From contig CAWBCD010000037.1 in assembly GCA_963787205.1 (NCBI GenBank), forward strand, positions 1-64,000: DNA of 64,000 nucleotides. Reading direction: 5' to 3'. The number at the start of each line of letters is the position of its first letter. The stretch's first letter is position 1. The position numbers were made by a program, and so were the translations under genes. The DNA comes from DATFNI01 sp963787205 (GTDB taxonomy: Bacteria > Bacteroidota > Rhodothermia > Balneolales > DATFMH01). The notes under the pieces are model-generated. The model ran no database searches. It was given only the letters and a program-made list of their open reading frames with translations, and was not told the origin of the DNA. Of the stretch, positions 34,243-43,622 are shown in pieces.

Positions 34243-36090
34243 TCAGCTCTTCACCGGTAATCCTTCCATCTCCATAATCTTGAGGGCGTTTGTGGTTGGA
34301 CATGGACCATTCTTGAGTTTGTATTTGAAACTCATTCGGTCATTTTCGATCGTTTCCTCAAAATGCCAGTTATGGAGTTCCGGTATCTCCTGTTCGAGTT
34401 GCGCCAGCTCAAGATCATGAGTGGATATGACCCCGATACCGTTTTTACCGGCAACATATTTTAAAAGGGCAGTGCTGCCGGTCAGGCGTTCCCGGTTGTT
34501 GGTCCCTTTAAAAATCTCATCAACCATAAAGAAAAGCGGCCGTTGAAAGTGGCTTGTCAATTCATCCAACATGGCTCTCAATCGTTTGACCTCGGCATAA
34601 AAATGAGATAGACCCTCATCTAAAGAATCCGACACATTGATGCTCGAAAATATTCGTAACGGGATAGTTTGAAATTCAGCAGCATTAACCGGTCCGCCGG
34701 CAAAGGTGAGGCACAAGTTGATGCCCAGTGTCCTTAAAAAGGTACTTTTGCCGGACATGTTAGAGCCTGTAAGGAGCAAAAGGTTTCCGGCATGTTCGAT
34801 CTCAAGATCATTTGTGACCTTTGTTTTACGCCTGATTAACGGATGTCCGAGGTTACTCGCTCTTAGTACAAAAGCACCATCATCTGAAAGAATTTCCGGG
34901 AACACATAATCGGGGTTCAACCATGAAAAATTAGCGATCGAGCAAAGTGCCTCAAGCTCATAAAAACGATCTAGCCAGGGCTCTAATTTGTCCGTTAATG
35001 TGATCTTGTACTGGTTTATGCGGTGGGCGAAATACAGATCCCAGGGCACAAGAAAATTCACTATGGCATGGAATATTTCATTCTTTTCCAGTGAAGCGGC
35101 TGCCGTCAAATGAATAATCTTTTTGAGGAAACGGGATGGACGATCTTTGGTATTATGAAAAATGGCACAAAAACCGAAGAGCTTGCTACCGGGTCTGTAA
35201 GAATAAGCCTCAAGATACTCGAGTATATTTTTGAAGCGGCGCAGCAGCATTTCCAATCTGTATGCGTCATCGAAAAGGCCCTCTATCTTATCACTTTGCA
35301 AATTGTAGACAAATAAATAGACCACAAATGACAAAATGAAATAGGCTTTTATGACGCCTGTAAGAAAAAGAACAATCATCAAGATGTTTATTGCGGCCAA
35401 TGAACCGACAAGCACAAGGCTTTTGATGTATGATCTGCCTTTGGCCATTTGAAGCCACTCAAACAAGGTTGGCATGTCCCAATCGCGAGGATCTGTCTTT
35501 GCCTGTACCTGCAGCGCTTTCAACTGCAAGAGGTCTCTGAAATAAGAGAGCGGTTTTAACTCCTTGACAAGGGCTCTGCGCTCTTCAATCTTGGAAAGAT
35601 TTGGGTCCGTTTCAGTGAACCAGCTCGTCAGTTTTTCACTACCTCCGGGATAGATTGCCGTATCCATCAACTCCAAAAGCGAATGCCTTCCAATGATGTT
35701 GAGTTCATGCGCAAAGGGATGATGGCTGCTAATATCAATAAAGTGCCTTTCGGGTATATTCTCCCAGTCAAGAGACATGCGTGCCAGGTGGGTTGATCGA
35801 ATGGTTACCCATCGTTTGGCCTTATCACGAGCGCTGTCAATTTTTCGATGTTGACGAACCAAACCTATAAAAGTGGCTAAAAAAATCAATATAGTCATGG
35901 AAAAGAGCCATGCATTGCTAACCCAGGCCGTGAGATAAACCAATACAATTCCACAGAGGAAAACTATAAGGCGCATCGTTGAGATGCGATTATCCCATTG
36001 ATCATAGTATTCAATCCTGGAATTTAGTCTCCTGATCTGGTTTCCGAGAGCATGTTTAAGTGATTCTCTTTCGCTTTCGTACGGTTGCAT
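34243..36090 (-). CDS. Transmembrane MutS-family ATPase
   Basis: 615 residues. Four hydrophobic segments at about 39-59, 62-77, 225-245 and 249-263 give two membrane hairpins. The C-terminal third is a complete MutS ATPase: Walker A TGSNMSGKST (441-450), the SINVSDSLDEGLSHFYAE segment (484-500), Walker B FMVDEIFKGTN (521-531) and STHDLELA (556-563). The N-terminal mismatch-recognition domain of true MutS is missing, so a role in mismatch repair is unlikely. Similar membrane MutS-like proteins occur in Bacteroidota without known function. The ATPase would be cytoplasmic, and a role at the membrane is inferred. Confidence 0.8.
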   Translation of the reverse strand: MQPYESERESLKHALGNQIRRLNSRIEYYDQWDNRISTMRLIVFLCGIVLVYLTAWVSNAWLFSMTILIFLATFIGLVRQHRKIDSARDKAKRWVTIRSTHLARMSLDWENIPERHFIDISSHHPFAHELNIIGRHSLLELMDTAIYPGGSEKLTSWFTETDPNLSKIEERRALVKELKPLSYFRDLLQLKALQVQAKTDPRDWDMPTLFEWLQMAKGRSYIKSLVLVGSLAAINILMIVLFLTGVIKAYFILSFVVYLFVYNLQSDKIEGLFDDAYRLEMLLRRFKNILEYLEAYSYRPGSKLFGFCAIFHNTKDRPSRFLKKIIHLTAAASLEKNEIFHAIVNFLVPWDLYFAHRINQYKITLTDKLEPWLDRFYELEALCSIANFSWLNPDYVFPEILSDDGAFVLRASNLGHPLIRRKTKVTNDLEIEHAGNLLLLTGSNMSGKSTFLRTLGINLCLTFAGGPVNAAEFQTIPLRIFSSINVSDSLDEGLSHFYAEVKRLRAMLDELTSHFQRPLFFMVDEIFKGTNNRERLTGSTALLKYVAGKNGIGVISTHDLELAQLEQEIPELHNWHFEETIENDRMSFKYKLKNGPCPTTNALKIMEMEGLPVKS

Positions 36091-36194
36091 GCTTGTTACT
36101 GCTATTCGTCAATTTATTGACTTAAGGATAGAGAAAGAGACGCTAAAATGCCGTGTTAAATTTGGGGATTTATTGTTCAACCCCGACATATGGA

Positions 36195-36241
36195 TGTCAT
36201 CCTGATGATGATTTACTTGTAAATTATCGGAGGATCTCGTC
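36195..36241 (-). repeat. GAGATCC...CAGGATGACA repeat, copy 2 (inverted)
   Basis: Reads TGTCATCCTGA... to ...GGATCTCGTC on the plus strand, the reverse complement of the ends of copies 1 and 3. Its central segment differs from both. Confidence 0.55.
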
Positions 36242-36290
36242 GAAAGGTGCAATGCTCGTATCAGATGCGTCGATCGCTGCCGGGTTGAAC

Positions 36291-36334
36291 GAGATCCCAC
36301 TTTATCCGATAAATCGGATAAATTCAGGATGACA
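36291..36334 (+). repeat. GAGATCC...CAGGATGACA repeat, copy 3
   Basis: GAGATCC, stem TATCCGAT/ATCGGATA, then AATTCAGGATGACA. The ends match copy 1 while the stem differs but still pairs. Confidence 0.6.
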
Positions 36335-36440
36335 AAGGAAGGTATCGGGTTAAATCGCAGCCAGGTATCTTCCATATTCGGTGATTGATTCCTATAATGA
36401 CGTTAATCATATCAAGTGGATTAATCATCATTTTTGAAAC

Positions 36441-38237
36441 ATGTGTGTCATCCTCCTGCTTCTTACCCTTTTTAGCGGAATCGCTCAGCCGTCGTCATCT
36501 CCGGATTCCCTCCTGATAAATGTGGATCATCGAAAAGTTACTTCCTTAAACGGCGACTGGCCGATCATCATCGATCCCTTTGAGAATGGATATTTCGATT
36601 ACCGGTACAAGCCGCGTCGCGATGGTTATTTCATGGATGCAAAGCCTAAGAATAAAAGCGACCTGGTTGAATACGATTTTGTCGATACCGATGTATTGCA
36701 TGTCCCTGGTGACTGGAATACTCAGCGTCCGAAATTATTCTTTTATGAAGGGACCATCTGGTACAAGAAATCATTTCGTTACGATCTGAAACCGGGTCGG
36801 CGGTTGTTCCTTTATTTTGGTGCTGCCAATTATGAGGCTCATGTGTACCTGAACGGGAAGCAGCTTGGCATGCACACCGGTGGCTTCACTCCCTTTCAAT
36901 TCGAAATAACCAACGACCTGAAGCCGGGCGACAACACCTTAGTGGTGAAGGTGGATAACAAGCGTCACAAAGACGGGGTGCCGACGCTCAACACGGACTG
37001 GTGGAACTACGGTGGTCTTACCCGGCGTGTCCTTCTGGTTGAGACACCACCCACATTTGTCAGATCGTATAGTGTTCAGCTCGATCCGGATAATCCGAAT
37101 GAAATCAAGGGATGGGTGCAACTGGATGGTCACGACCTGGCACAAAAAGTGGAATTGAGAATTCCGGAAGCCAAAACAAAGAAGAGAATTACGACAGACA
37201 CAAATGGTTATGGCGAGTTTACGGTGAAAACCAATGTGAATAGATGGTCGCCGGAACATCCTAAACTATATGATGTGCAATTGATTGAGGGCAGTGATAC
37301 TCTACATGATGACATCGGTTTCCGGACCATCGCAGTCAAGGGAACCGAGATCTTGCTCAATGGGAAACCCGTCTTCCTCAGAGGGATTTCCATTCACGAA
37401 GAAGCACCGATGCGGGGTGGACGTGCGTATAGCCGCGAAGATGACCGTACGTTGCTGACTTGGGCAAAGGAGTTGGATTGTAACTACGTGCGTCTGGCTC
37501 ATTATCCGCACAACGAGGCCATGCTGCGTGAAGCAGACAGGATGGGATTGCTGGTCTGGTCAGAAATTCCTGTATACTGGACTGTGCAATTCAACAACCC
37601 TTATACCTACAAGCTGGCTTCTCAACAGTTGACGGAGGAGATCACACGCGATCGCAACAGGGCCAGCATCATCATCTGGTCCGTTGGGAATGAAACACCA
37701 CGCTCTGATGCCCGTCTGAAGTTTCTCAGGGGACTGATTGACCAGGCTCATGCAATGGATCCAACCCGGCTTGTATCTGCCGCAACCGAAATAACGTACA
37801 ACAAAAACACGGTCCATCTGGATGATCCGCTTAGTAAGTATCTGGATGTGATCGGTGCGAATGAATATTTGGGATGGTATGGTGGCACACCGGAAGGCAT
37901 CCCCAATCATCGATGGGTTTCATCCTTTAATAAGCCTTTGGTGATTAGCGAATTCGGAGCTGGTGCCAAATACGGATATCATGCTGATGCCCAAACCCGT
38001 TGGAGCGAGGAATACCAGGCGGATGTCTATCGCAACCAATTCAAGATGCTGGATAAGATCCCGTTTCTGCGGGGCACAACTCCCTGGATACTGATGGATT
38101 TTCGCTCGCCCCGCCGCGAACTTCACGGTATCCAAAACTTCTGGAACCGTAAAGGGCTGATTGACGTGAACGGAGACAAGAAAGAAGCATTTTATCTGTT
38201 GAGAGACTGGTATAAAGAAAAGGCAACTGGCATGTAA
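36441..38237 (+). CDS. Glycoside hydrolase family 2 (beta-glucuronidase-like)
   Basis: 598 residues with an N-terminal signal peptide (MCVILLLLTLFSGIAQP), so exported. The order is GH2 sugar-binding jelly roll (about 75-200, WYKKSF...LYFGAANYEAHVYLNG), immunoglobulin-like domain (about 205-300) and TIM barrel (about 305-590). The acid/base is E418 in SVGNETP and the nucleophile is E504 in VISEFGAGAK. NEYLGWYGG is typical of beta-glucuronidases, but galactosidase or other activity cannot be excluded. A GTAG-type hairpin at 38255-38283 follows the gene. It opens a run of carbohydrate genes on both strands. Confidence 0.88.
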   Translation: MCVILLLLTLFSGIAQPSSSPDSLLINVDHRKVTSLNGDWPIIIDPFENGYFDYRYKPRRDGYFMDAKPKNKSDLVEYDFVDTDVLHVPGDWNTQRPKLFFYEGTIWYKKSFRYDLKPGRRLFLYFGAANYEAHVYLNGKQLGMHTGGFTPFQFEITNDLKPGDNTLVVKVDNKRHKDGVPTLNTDWWNYGGLTRRVLLVETPPTFVRSYSVQLDPDNPNEIKGWVQLDGHDLAQKVELRIPEAKTKKRITTDTNGYGEFTVKTNVNRWSPEHPKLYDVQLIEGSDTLHDDIGFRTIAVKGTEILLNGKPVFLRGISIHEEAPMRGGRAYSREDDRTLLTWAKELDCNYVRLAHYPHNEAMLREADRMGLLVWSEIPVYWTVQFNNPYTYKLASQQLTEEITRDRNRASIIIWSVGNETPRSDARLKFLRGLIDQAHAMDPTRLVSAATEITYNKNTVHLDDPLSKYLDVIGANEYLGWYGGTPEGIPNHRWVSSFNKPLVISEFGAGAKYGYHADAQTRWSEEYQADVYRNQFKMLDKIPFLRGTTPWILMDFRSPRRELHGIQNFWNRKGLIDVNGDKKEAFYLLRDWYKEKATGM

Positions 38238-38254
38238 TTACAGTGGCTTACCTC

Positions 38255-38283
38255 GTGACGTGGGCTCTGCAGCGTCACGCTAC
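38255..38283 (-). repeat. Hairpin repeat with GTAG foot
   Basis: Arms CGTGACG (38255-38261) and CGTCACG (38274-38280), followed by CTAC, i.e. GTAG on the minus strand, the same foot as the REP-like copies at 19308 and 33958 but with a different stem. It may also end transcription of the GH2 gene. Confidence 0.5.
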
Positions 38284-38356
38284 TACTACTCCACTGGTTT
38301 GTAATGACATGATCCCCCACTGTATACATTAGGAGTTGAAAAGCAACAACACAACA

Positions 38357-38376
38357 GTCCCGAATGCTTTCGGGAC
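38357..38376. repeat. Hairpin GTCCCGAA-TGCT-TTCGGGAC
   Basis: Perfect 8-bp arms with a 4-base loop between the convergent GH2 and GT39 genes. A related partial palindrome CCCGAAAGCTTTCG is at about 40096-40109. It could be a terminator for either gene or another small dispersed repeat. Confidence 0.5.
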
Positions 38377-38393
38377 ATATTGCGAAGTAACTT

Positions 38394-38432
38394 CAATTCA
38401 TAATTCAAAATTCATAATTCATAATTCAAAAT
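38394..38432. repeat. Low-complexity AATTCATAATTCAAA repeat
   Basis: Iterated TTCATAA and TTCAAAA words. The TGA stop of the GT39 gene (38426-38428 on the minus strand) lies inside it. Confidence 0.65.
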
Positions 38433-39982
38433 TTAGAATTCCTCTCAAACTCGGCCCTCAACCTTTTGACTTTATCGGCATAAAACTTCGCAAACCCGGG
38501 AACCGGCTTCCGGCACAGGTAAACTTGCATGCCATGTTCCCTGGCGTAGGGATTGGTAATTCTTCCGGCTAATGTGACCTCATGAAACTGATTCCGGATG
38601 TCGCTTGTGTCGTCATTGACATAAATGAGCGTTGTTCCTTGGAAAGAATCCGGTGCCCAGAAGAGAAAACTACCATTAAAACTGATAGGTTCGGGTATTC
38701 TTTTGTGCCTGTTGAAATATCGAATCGCCCCGGCCTCTCCGTAGTTTTCGGCATAAATGTAGGTTTCCCTTTGTTCCTCTGGTGAAAGAGAATGCCACGT
38801 CGAATCGACCACGTCGGCCAGTTCTTTCCATCCGGTCATGTCGGCGTAGTCCTGTGGCAGGGGGTGTACGGTTCCGTCCTCCCATCGTAAAAGATCATCC
38901 ATCCCCATCTTTACAACAGCTTTGTCATACCGGATCATCCCAGGATATGGTAAAACGGGTAAGCTCATTGGTACTGCCGGAAGAGTGACAAGAATCATGA
39001 ATAGAGCTAAAGCGGACCTGCTCCATTGCAGTTTGCCGCCAGTGTAACGTGTAATTGCGACACCACCAAAAGCAAAGAACACGGGATAAATTCCGAGAGT
39101 GTAGTACGATTTGCCGCTAAGCATAATCAACAGGATAAGAAGGATGAAATAGGTAAATCCTATGGCACGGAATCGATTCGCTGACTTATCGAGTAATACA
39201 TAAAAAATACCAGCAAGAAACACTGGTACTGCGGGAAGAATCATGAAGGCCTGCATTACGAGAAAATCGGAGAGCCTTACATGTATGAGCTGACTGTCTC
39301 TCAACTGGGTCATGTGATGAACAACCGGCCAATTGTGATTGAATTGCCACAGAAGATTTGGAAGGATGATGATAAGTCCGGCAACAGCACCATAGAAAAG
39401 CCAGCGTGATCGAAACAGTAACCGTTGTTTTGTGAGAGACAACCCAACGACAAATGATAATGCCGGAAAGACAATGCTGTACTTATTCAAAAAACCGAAA
39501 CCGAAAATAATGCCCAATACAAGCCACCATCGCTGATCTTCGGTGCGCAGCAATCGGACCATGGCCCAAGTTGCCAGCAACCAGAAGAATGAATCGAATG
39601 AAACAGGTTGAAACAGGGAATTACTACGTAAAAATGCGGGAGACACCAGGTAAGCGAGGCAAGCTAAAATAATAGACCATGAACGACCTCCCAGTTCCCG
39701 GACAATTTCTCCAATAACAATGATAGAAAGAGCCCCGATGAAAGCCGGGATAAGTCGAACGGCGAATACGGATGAACCAAACAGCAACTGCCAGAAATGA
39801 GCAACAAAAGGAGTCAGCGGCGGTATGGATAAGTATCCCCAGGAAAGATGATCTGCATCGGCAAGATACAGGTAGGCATCACGATGCAGTTCGTAATTTG
39901 TGCTGACGAGCATGTGAAGTATAAGGGTGCCGAGAGCAAAAGCGCCGATAATCAGCCATCCACGATTGGGCGATTCAGACAT
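38426..39982 (-). CDS. ArnT/PMT-like glycosyltransferase family 39 membrane protein
   Basis: 518 residues. It has about ten transmembrane helices in the first 350 residues and a soluble C-terminal domain. The first outer loop has the catalytic-type acidic motif NYELHRDAYLYLADADHLSWGY, the counterpart of the D-E/H-D-E..Y motif in GT-C enzymes, followed by PPLTPFVAHFWQLLFG. GT39-type enzymes transfer a sugar from a polyprenyl-phosphate donor to lipid A or proteins on the periplasmic side. The acceptor is unknown. The stop codon is inside a simple repeat, so the last residues (NSKF) may not be ancestral. Confidence 0.8.
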   Translation of the reverse strand: MSESPNRGWLIIGAFALGTLILHMLVSTNYELHRDAYLYLADADHLSWGYLSIPPLTPFVAHFWQLLFGSSVFAVRLIPAFIGALSIIVIGEIVRELGGRSWSIILACLAYLVSPAFLRSNSLFQPVSFDSFFWLLATWAMVRLLRTEDQRWWLVLGIIFGFGFLNKYSIVFPALSFVVGLSLTKQRLLFRSRWLFYGAVAGLIIILPNLLWQFNHNWPVVHHMTQLRDSQLIHVRLSDFLVMQAFMILPAVPVFLAGIFYVLLDKSANRFRAIGFTYFILLILLIMLSGKSYYTLGIYPVFFAFGGVAITRYTGGKLQWSRSALALFMILVTLPAVPMSLPVLPYPGMIRYDKAVVKMGMDDLLRWEDGTVHPLPQDYADMTGWKELADVVDSTWHSLSPEEQRETYIYAENYGEAGAIRYFNRHKRIPEPISFNGSFLFWAPDSFQGTTLIYVNDDTSDIRNQFHEVTLAGRITNPYAREHGMQVYLCRKPVPGFAKFYADKVKRLRAEFERNSKF

Positions 39983-40209
39983 AGGAGTATCGAGTCATGT
40001 GTAGTGAGTATTGAGAAACTGCGTTTATCCTTTCACCGCCCGTCATTCCTGGCTTGACCAGAAATCTCAGAGGCTGTGAGTACTCTGCACCAGAATCCCG
40101 AAAGCTTTCGAAACTAACCGATAACATTGTACGGATTGATGATTAACGTGTTGCGGGAGAATGGTTATATTTTCAAGAAGGTTTGATTCGAGATCAATAT
40201 TTAAAGAAT

Positions 40210-40929
40210 ATGACAGCCGAAAAGTATGCACTGGAGGATATTCTGGAGGAGCTCAAGAAGGCGGCCAATCCCAAGACAGCTTCCTTCTTGCAGGGATATT
40301 TCAAAACAGGTCCCGGACAGTATGGGGAAGGGGACCAATTCCGTGGTATAAAAGTAGCAGTTATCCGGAAGATTGTCCGAAAAGCGAGAAAACTCCCAAT
40401 GGAGGATATTCTCAGTCTGCTTTCTTCACCGTGGCATGAAGACCGTTTACTGGCACTATTGATCTGGGTCGATCAATTCATCAAAGGCGATGAAGATGAA
40501 CAGGAGAGGATTTATCGCACATACCTGGAAAAATCACATCAAATCAATAATTGGGATCTGGTCGATTTGTCGGCGCCGACGATCATGGGTGGTTATTTAT
40601 GGGGACGTGATCGCAGTATTTTGTTTGATATGGCCCGGTCGCAAAATCTCTGGGATAGACGCATGGCTGTCCTGGCAACATTTTTCTTCATAAGGAATAA
40701 TGATTTTAATGATTCACTGAGGATCAGCGAAATACTGCAGAATGATTCGGAGGATCTGATTTACAAGGCTGTAGGCTGGATGCTCAGGGAAATAGGGAAA
40801 CGAGATTCAGAAACAGAGGAATCATTCCTAAAGAAATATTACAACGACATGCCTCGTACCATGCTTCGTTATGCTATCGAGCGTTTCCCGGAAGAGAGGC
40901 GACAAGCGTATTTGAAAGGGAGGATATGA
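40210..40929 (+). CDS. AlkD-like DNA alkylation repair protein
   Basis: About 239 residues from the ATG at 40210; a TTG at 40183 would add nine residues. All-helical, HEAT-like repeats typical of AlkD: FQGYFKTGPGQYGEGDQFRGIKV-like start (FLQGYFKTGPGQYGEGDQF), WHEDRLLALLIWVDQF, INNWDLVDLSAP, LWDRRMAVLATFFFIRN and LIYKAVGWMLREIGKRD. AlkD is a glycosylase that removes bulky or cationic alkylated purines such as 7-methylguanine without flipping the base. The conserved W, D and R positions for DNA contact (WDLVD, DRRMAV) are present. A strong terminator hairpin follows. Confidence 0.88.
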   Translation: MTAEKYALEDILEELKKAANPKTASFLQGYFKTGPGQYGEGDQFRGIKVAVIRKIVRKARKLPMEDILSLLSSPWHEDRLLALLIWVDQFIKGDEDEQERIYRTYLEKSHQINNWDLVDLSAPTIMGGYLWGRDRSILFDMARSQNLWDRRMAVLATFFFIRNNDFNDSLRISEILQNDSEDLIYKAVGWMLREIGKRDSETEESFLKKYYNDMPRTMLRYAIERFPEERRQAYLKGRI

Positions 40930-40939
40930 TGAAGTGTTA

Positions 40940-40972
40940 AACATTCCAAAAGTTACAAACTTTTGGAATGTT
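40940..40972. terminator. Convergent terminator hairpin
   Basis: Perfect 15-bp arms AACATTCCAAAAGTT (40940-40954) and AACTTTTGGAATGTT (40958-40972) with an ACA loop, between the AlkD-like gene and the convergent GH15 gene. Confidence 0.8.
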
Positions 40973-40977
40973 ATATT

Positions 40978-43380
40978 CTATTTTCGATCGATCATAACAT
41001 GGTAGTTTTTACCTTCCCAGGTGTGGTTATCCATCCAGTGGAAGGTAAACCGTATTGGTGCCTCTTGAGCCTTCTTTATCTCAATATCCAGATATTCAAT
41101 GCCAATGGCCGTTGGCTCTGAATGGACTTCCTGGGTGTGATCCCATTCGTCATCCGTCCAAACCAGGGTGAATGGCCGGTAGGATTGTACACGGAGCGTC
41201 ATTCCCGGTTTGATCTTATCCACCTGGCGATTAGGCTTCCAGATCTCATATTGAGTGCGCTTCTTTTTACTCTTCTGGTAGCGATCTTCAACAATTGAAA
41301 ACCGATCAAACACCTCGCCATCCTGCATGCTTCGCAGCAACTTAATGTACTCGGCATGGGCCCACATGAGTGGCATTGCCGAACCGGTTGGTTTGCCTTT
41401 GAACATGAAGATATCCGGGCGATCCTCACGGTCCCATACCTGTTCCGGCAGCATTCCGGTGGTTGATGAAAATTGTTCAATAGCCTTGATCAGCGGTTTT
41501 ACATCATGACCTGCTGCGAGTTCGTAATGTGCGCGTTCACCAGTCAGCAGCGGCCAGGCTCGTCCCTGTCCCCAGCCTTTGAAGGCACTTCCGTCCTCAT
41601 GCTGGCCATATCCGTCATGATTATAGCGTCGCCAACACGGACCGTATGGCGTGTCTTCTTTGAGTACTTTATCGATCACCTTAAGCGAATCGACTATGAC
41701 AGGATCATCGGCTTTACGGATACCGTATCTGACCAACTCCAGAAAACCGGCATCGACAACATCTCTGGCCGGGAATCGGTATTGTTCTCCGGGTGCGCGG
41801 TTGGCAATGGTGAGATAGCCCAGGTTGGGATCCTCATCCGGATGTGGATCGTTGATGTTCACCGGATTAATGCGGATATAATGCCTGTTGATGCCTTTTA
41901 CCAGAGAGCCGTTCGTAGTAACGGTCCAGCTTTCTATGTGATCACTCAGAAAATCGGCATAGTCTTCTAGATAGGCAGCTGTGCGCTTTTCTCCGCGTTT
42001 GCGTGCCATCGCACCGGCACAGACCAGTGCTGTTATGTTGGAAGCCAATGTAGAGGGGGAGTAGCCACTCGCTTCCTCCCAGCGTTCCTGTCCTGTTGCC
42101 GGACCATGCTTGATGAGAAAACGCGCTGCGCGCATCACCATTGGAAACGGGTCGAAGTCCTGCAGGGCTTTTTCCTGTTGCAATCGCCAAGCCAGTATAA
42201 TGGGAAAAGCCACCTCATCAAGTTGAATACCACGCCAATAGGGATCACCATTGATCCAGAAGTTTTGAGAGAATCCCCCATCGTCGTGCTGGGTAGCAGC
42301 CAGATATATCATGGCGCGCAAGGCAGTACCTTTGTTGCCGGCGGCCAGCAATCCTGTTGCGCTGTTAACCATGTCTCGGGTCCAAACAAGGTGATAGCCT
42401 CCCATATCGTCGTCACCCATCACTTCACCCCATGGGATGGACATGGAAGCGATGAGCGCGCCGGGGAATGTCTTATCCTCATGAGAAAGGAGCAAACTGT
42501 AACTGCCTCGATACAGATGACCGCCATCGCCCGATACTTTTTCGAGGGGGAGCATTTCACTTGTAGGTCGTTTCCACTGATCAGTATACCTCTTGAAATG
42601 CTGTTTGAAAGGAATACCCATGGCCTGAAACAAGGTCGTGATGGCATTATGCATTCCCTCTCCGAAAGCCATGCCGAGTGTGAATTCTTGTGTGTCTTCA
42701 AGAGAAAGCTGGCCGGTCAGTGCGATATTTCCATCCGTTGCCTGGTCAAATTCCCAATCCATCTTGTAATTATCATTCAGGTCGGTCCAACCATCGCTCT
42801 TGGCAACATAACCGACGGACAATTTCTTGAAGGGCTCCGATGCCATCAATGCCAGCCACATCCCGTCCTTTTCGGCCACCAGTATTTCACGTCCGGCCAC
42901 TTCCATCACGTAACCATTGTTCCCCATGCCTCCAACCTGGAGATGAGGTGCGCACAAGACATATAGAGAAAGGGGATGATCAAGCTTTTTGTTGATTTTC
43001 AGCTTGGTATGCTGAAGCAAACATGAAAGATGTGGTGCCGTAATAATATCTTTTTGGATATAAAAACGACCTTCCGGGTCGGTATTTGTGACGCGATAAC
43101 CAAGTGCGTTGTCGGAGATACGCTCGGTTTTTGTTTGTAAATGCTTCTTTTCTTCATAAAAAAAGGTGTTTCCATCGCTGATTAAATACTGAAGATCCCG
43201 AATTTGCGGCAGGTCGATCGTCGGGTAGTATGTTTCAGTGACAGCCCCGTTCCATAGAGTAAACCATAACCGGCTGTCTGCCGAGTAGGCTGTTCCAACG
43301 CCATCCTTATCTCCATGTGTCCATTTGGGTTCGAGGCCGGGGCGACCAAAGGCCTTATTATTGCCGCGTAGTTTTGACAT
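40978..43380 (-). CDS. Glucan 1,4-alpha-glucosidase (GH15 glucoamylase/glucodextranase-like)
   Basis: 800 residues. An N-terminal beta-sandwich (about 5-270) of glucodextranase type precedes the GH15 (alpha/alpha)6 barrel (about 285-690) and a C-terminal beta domain. Barrel signatures are GGYHLVWTRDMVNSATGLLAAG, DGGFSQNFWINGDPYWRGIQLDE, and QERWEEASGYSPSTLASNI, where E435 is the likely general acid; LPEQVWD near 640 carries the second carboxylate. It releases glucose from the ends of starch- or dextran-like glucans. No signal peptide, so probably cytoplasmic, acting on stored or imported glucan. The next genes, on the opposite strand, are an aldose epimerase and a sugar porter. Confidence 0.88.
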   Translation of the reverse strand: MSKLRGNNKAFGRPGLEPKWTHGDKDGVGTAYSADSRLWFTLWNGAVTETYYPTIDLPQIRDLQYLISDGNTFFYEEKKHLQTKTERISDNALGYRVTNTDPEGRFYIQKDIITAPHLSCLLQHTKLKINKKLDHPLSLYVLCAPHLQVGGMGNNGYVMEVAGREILVAEKDGMWLALMASEPFKKLSVGYVAKSDGWTDLNDNYKMDWEFDQATDGNIALTGQLSLEDTQEFTLGMAFGEGMHNAITTLFQAMGIPFKQHFKRYTDQWKRPTSEMLPLEKVSGDGGHLYRGSYSLLLSHEDKTFPGALIASMSIPWGEVMGDDDMGGYHLVWTRDMVNSATGLLAAGNKGTALRAMIYLAATQHDDGGFSQNFWINGDPYWRGIQLDEVAFPIILAWRLQQEKALQDFDPFPMVMRAARFLIKHGPATGQERWEEASGYSPSTLASNITALVCAGAMARKRGEKRTAAYLEDYADFLSDHIESWTVTTNGSLVKGINRHYIRINPVNINDPHPDEDPNLGYLTIANRAPGEQYRFPARDVVDAGFLELVRYGIRKADDPVIVDSLKVIDKVLKEDTPYGPCWRRYNHDGYGQHEDGSAFKGWGQGRAWPLLTGERAHYELAAGHDVKPLIKAIEQFSSTTGMLPEQVWDREDRPDIFMFKGKPTGSAMPLMWAHAEYIKLLRSMQDGEVFDRFSIVEDRYQKSKKKRTQYEIWKPNRQVDKIKPGMTLRVQSYRPFTLVWTDDEWDHTQEVHSEPTAIGIEYLDIEIKKAQEAPIRFTFHWMDNHTWEGKNYHVMIDRK

Positions 43381-43622
43381 ATCTGGTATCCTGTAGTTTT
43401 AACTCAAAAAATACACAGGGTACAAGCATTTTAGACGCCGAAAAGTTTCAAAGTGATTGCGCGATTGACACATTTCATGTATTCTGTATGGTCGGAAAAA
43501 CATTATATCTTTTCACAGGTGTGAGAGGTAACGGTCATTTTCTGAAACAAGGGTTAATTTATAAAAGTGTGAAAACGACAGGCATCTGATGTCTGTGTCT
43601 TTTCCTAATAAATATTATATAA

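Larger units (their letters stand above)
36091..36440. other. Intergenic repeat region, 350 bp
   Basis: Between the divergent MutS-like and GH2 genes. Two copies of the GAGATCC...CAGGATGACA repeat face each other here (36195-36241 and 36291-36334). No gene seen. Confidence 0.55.
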
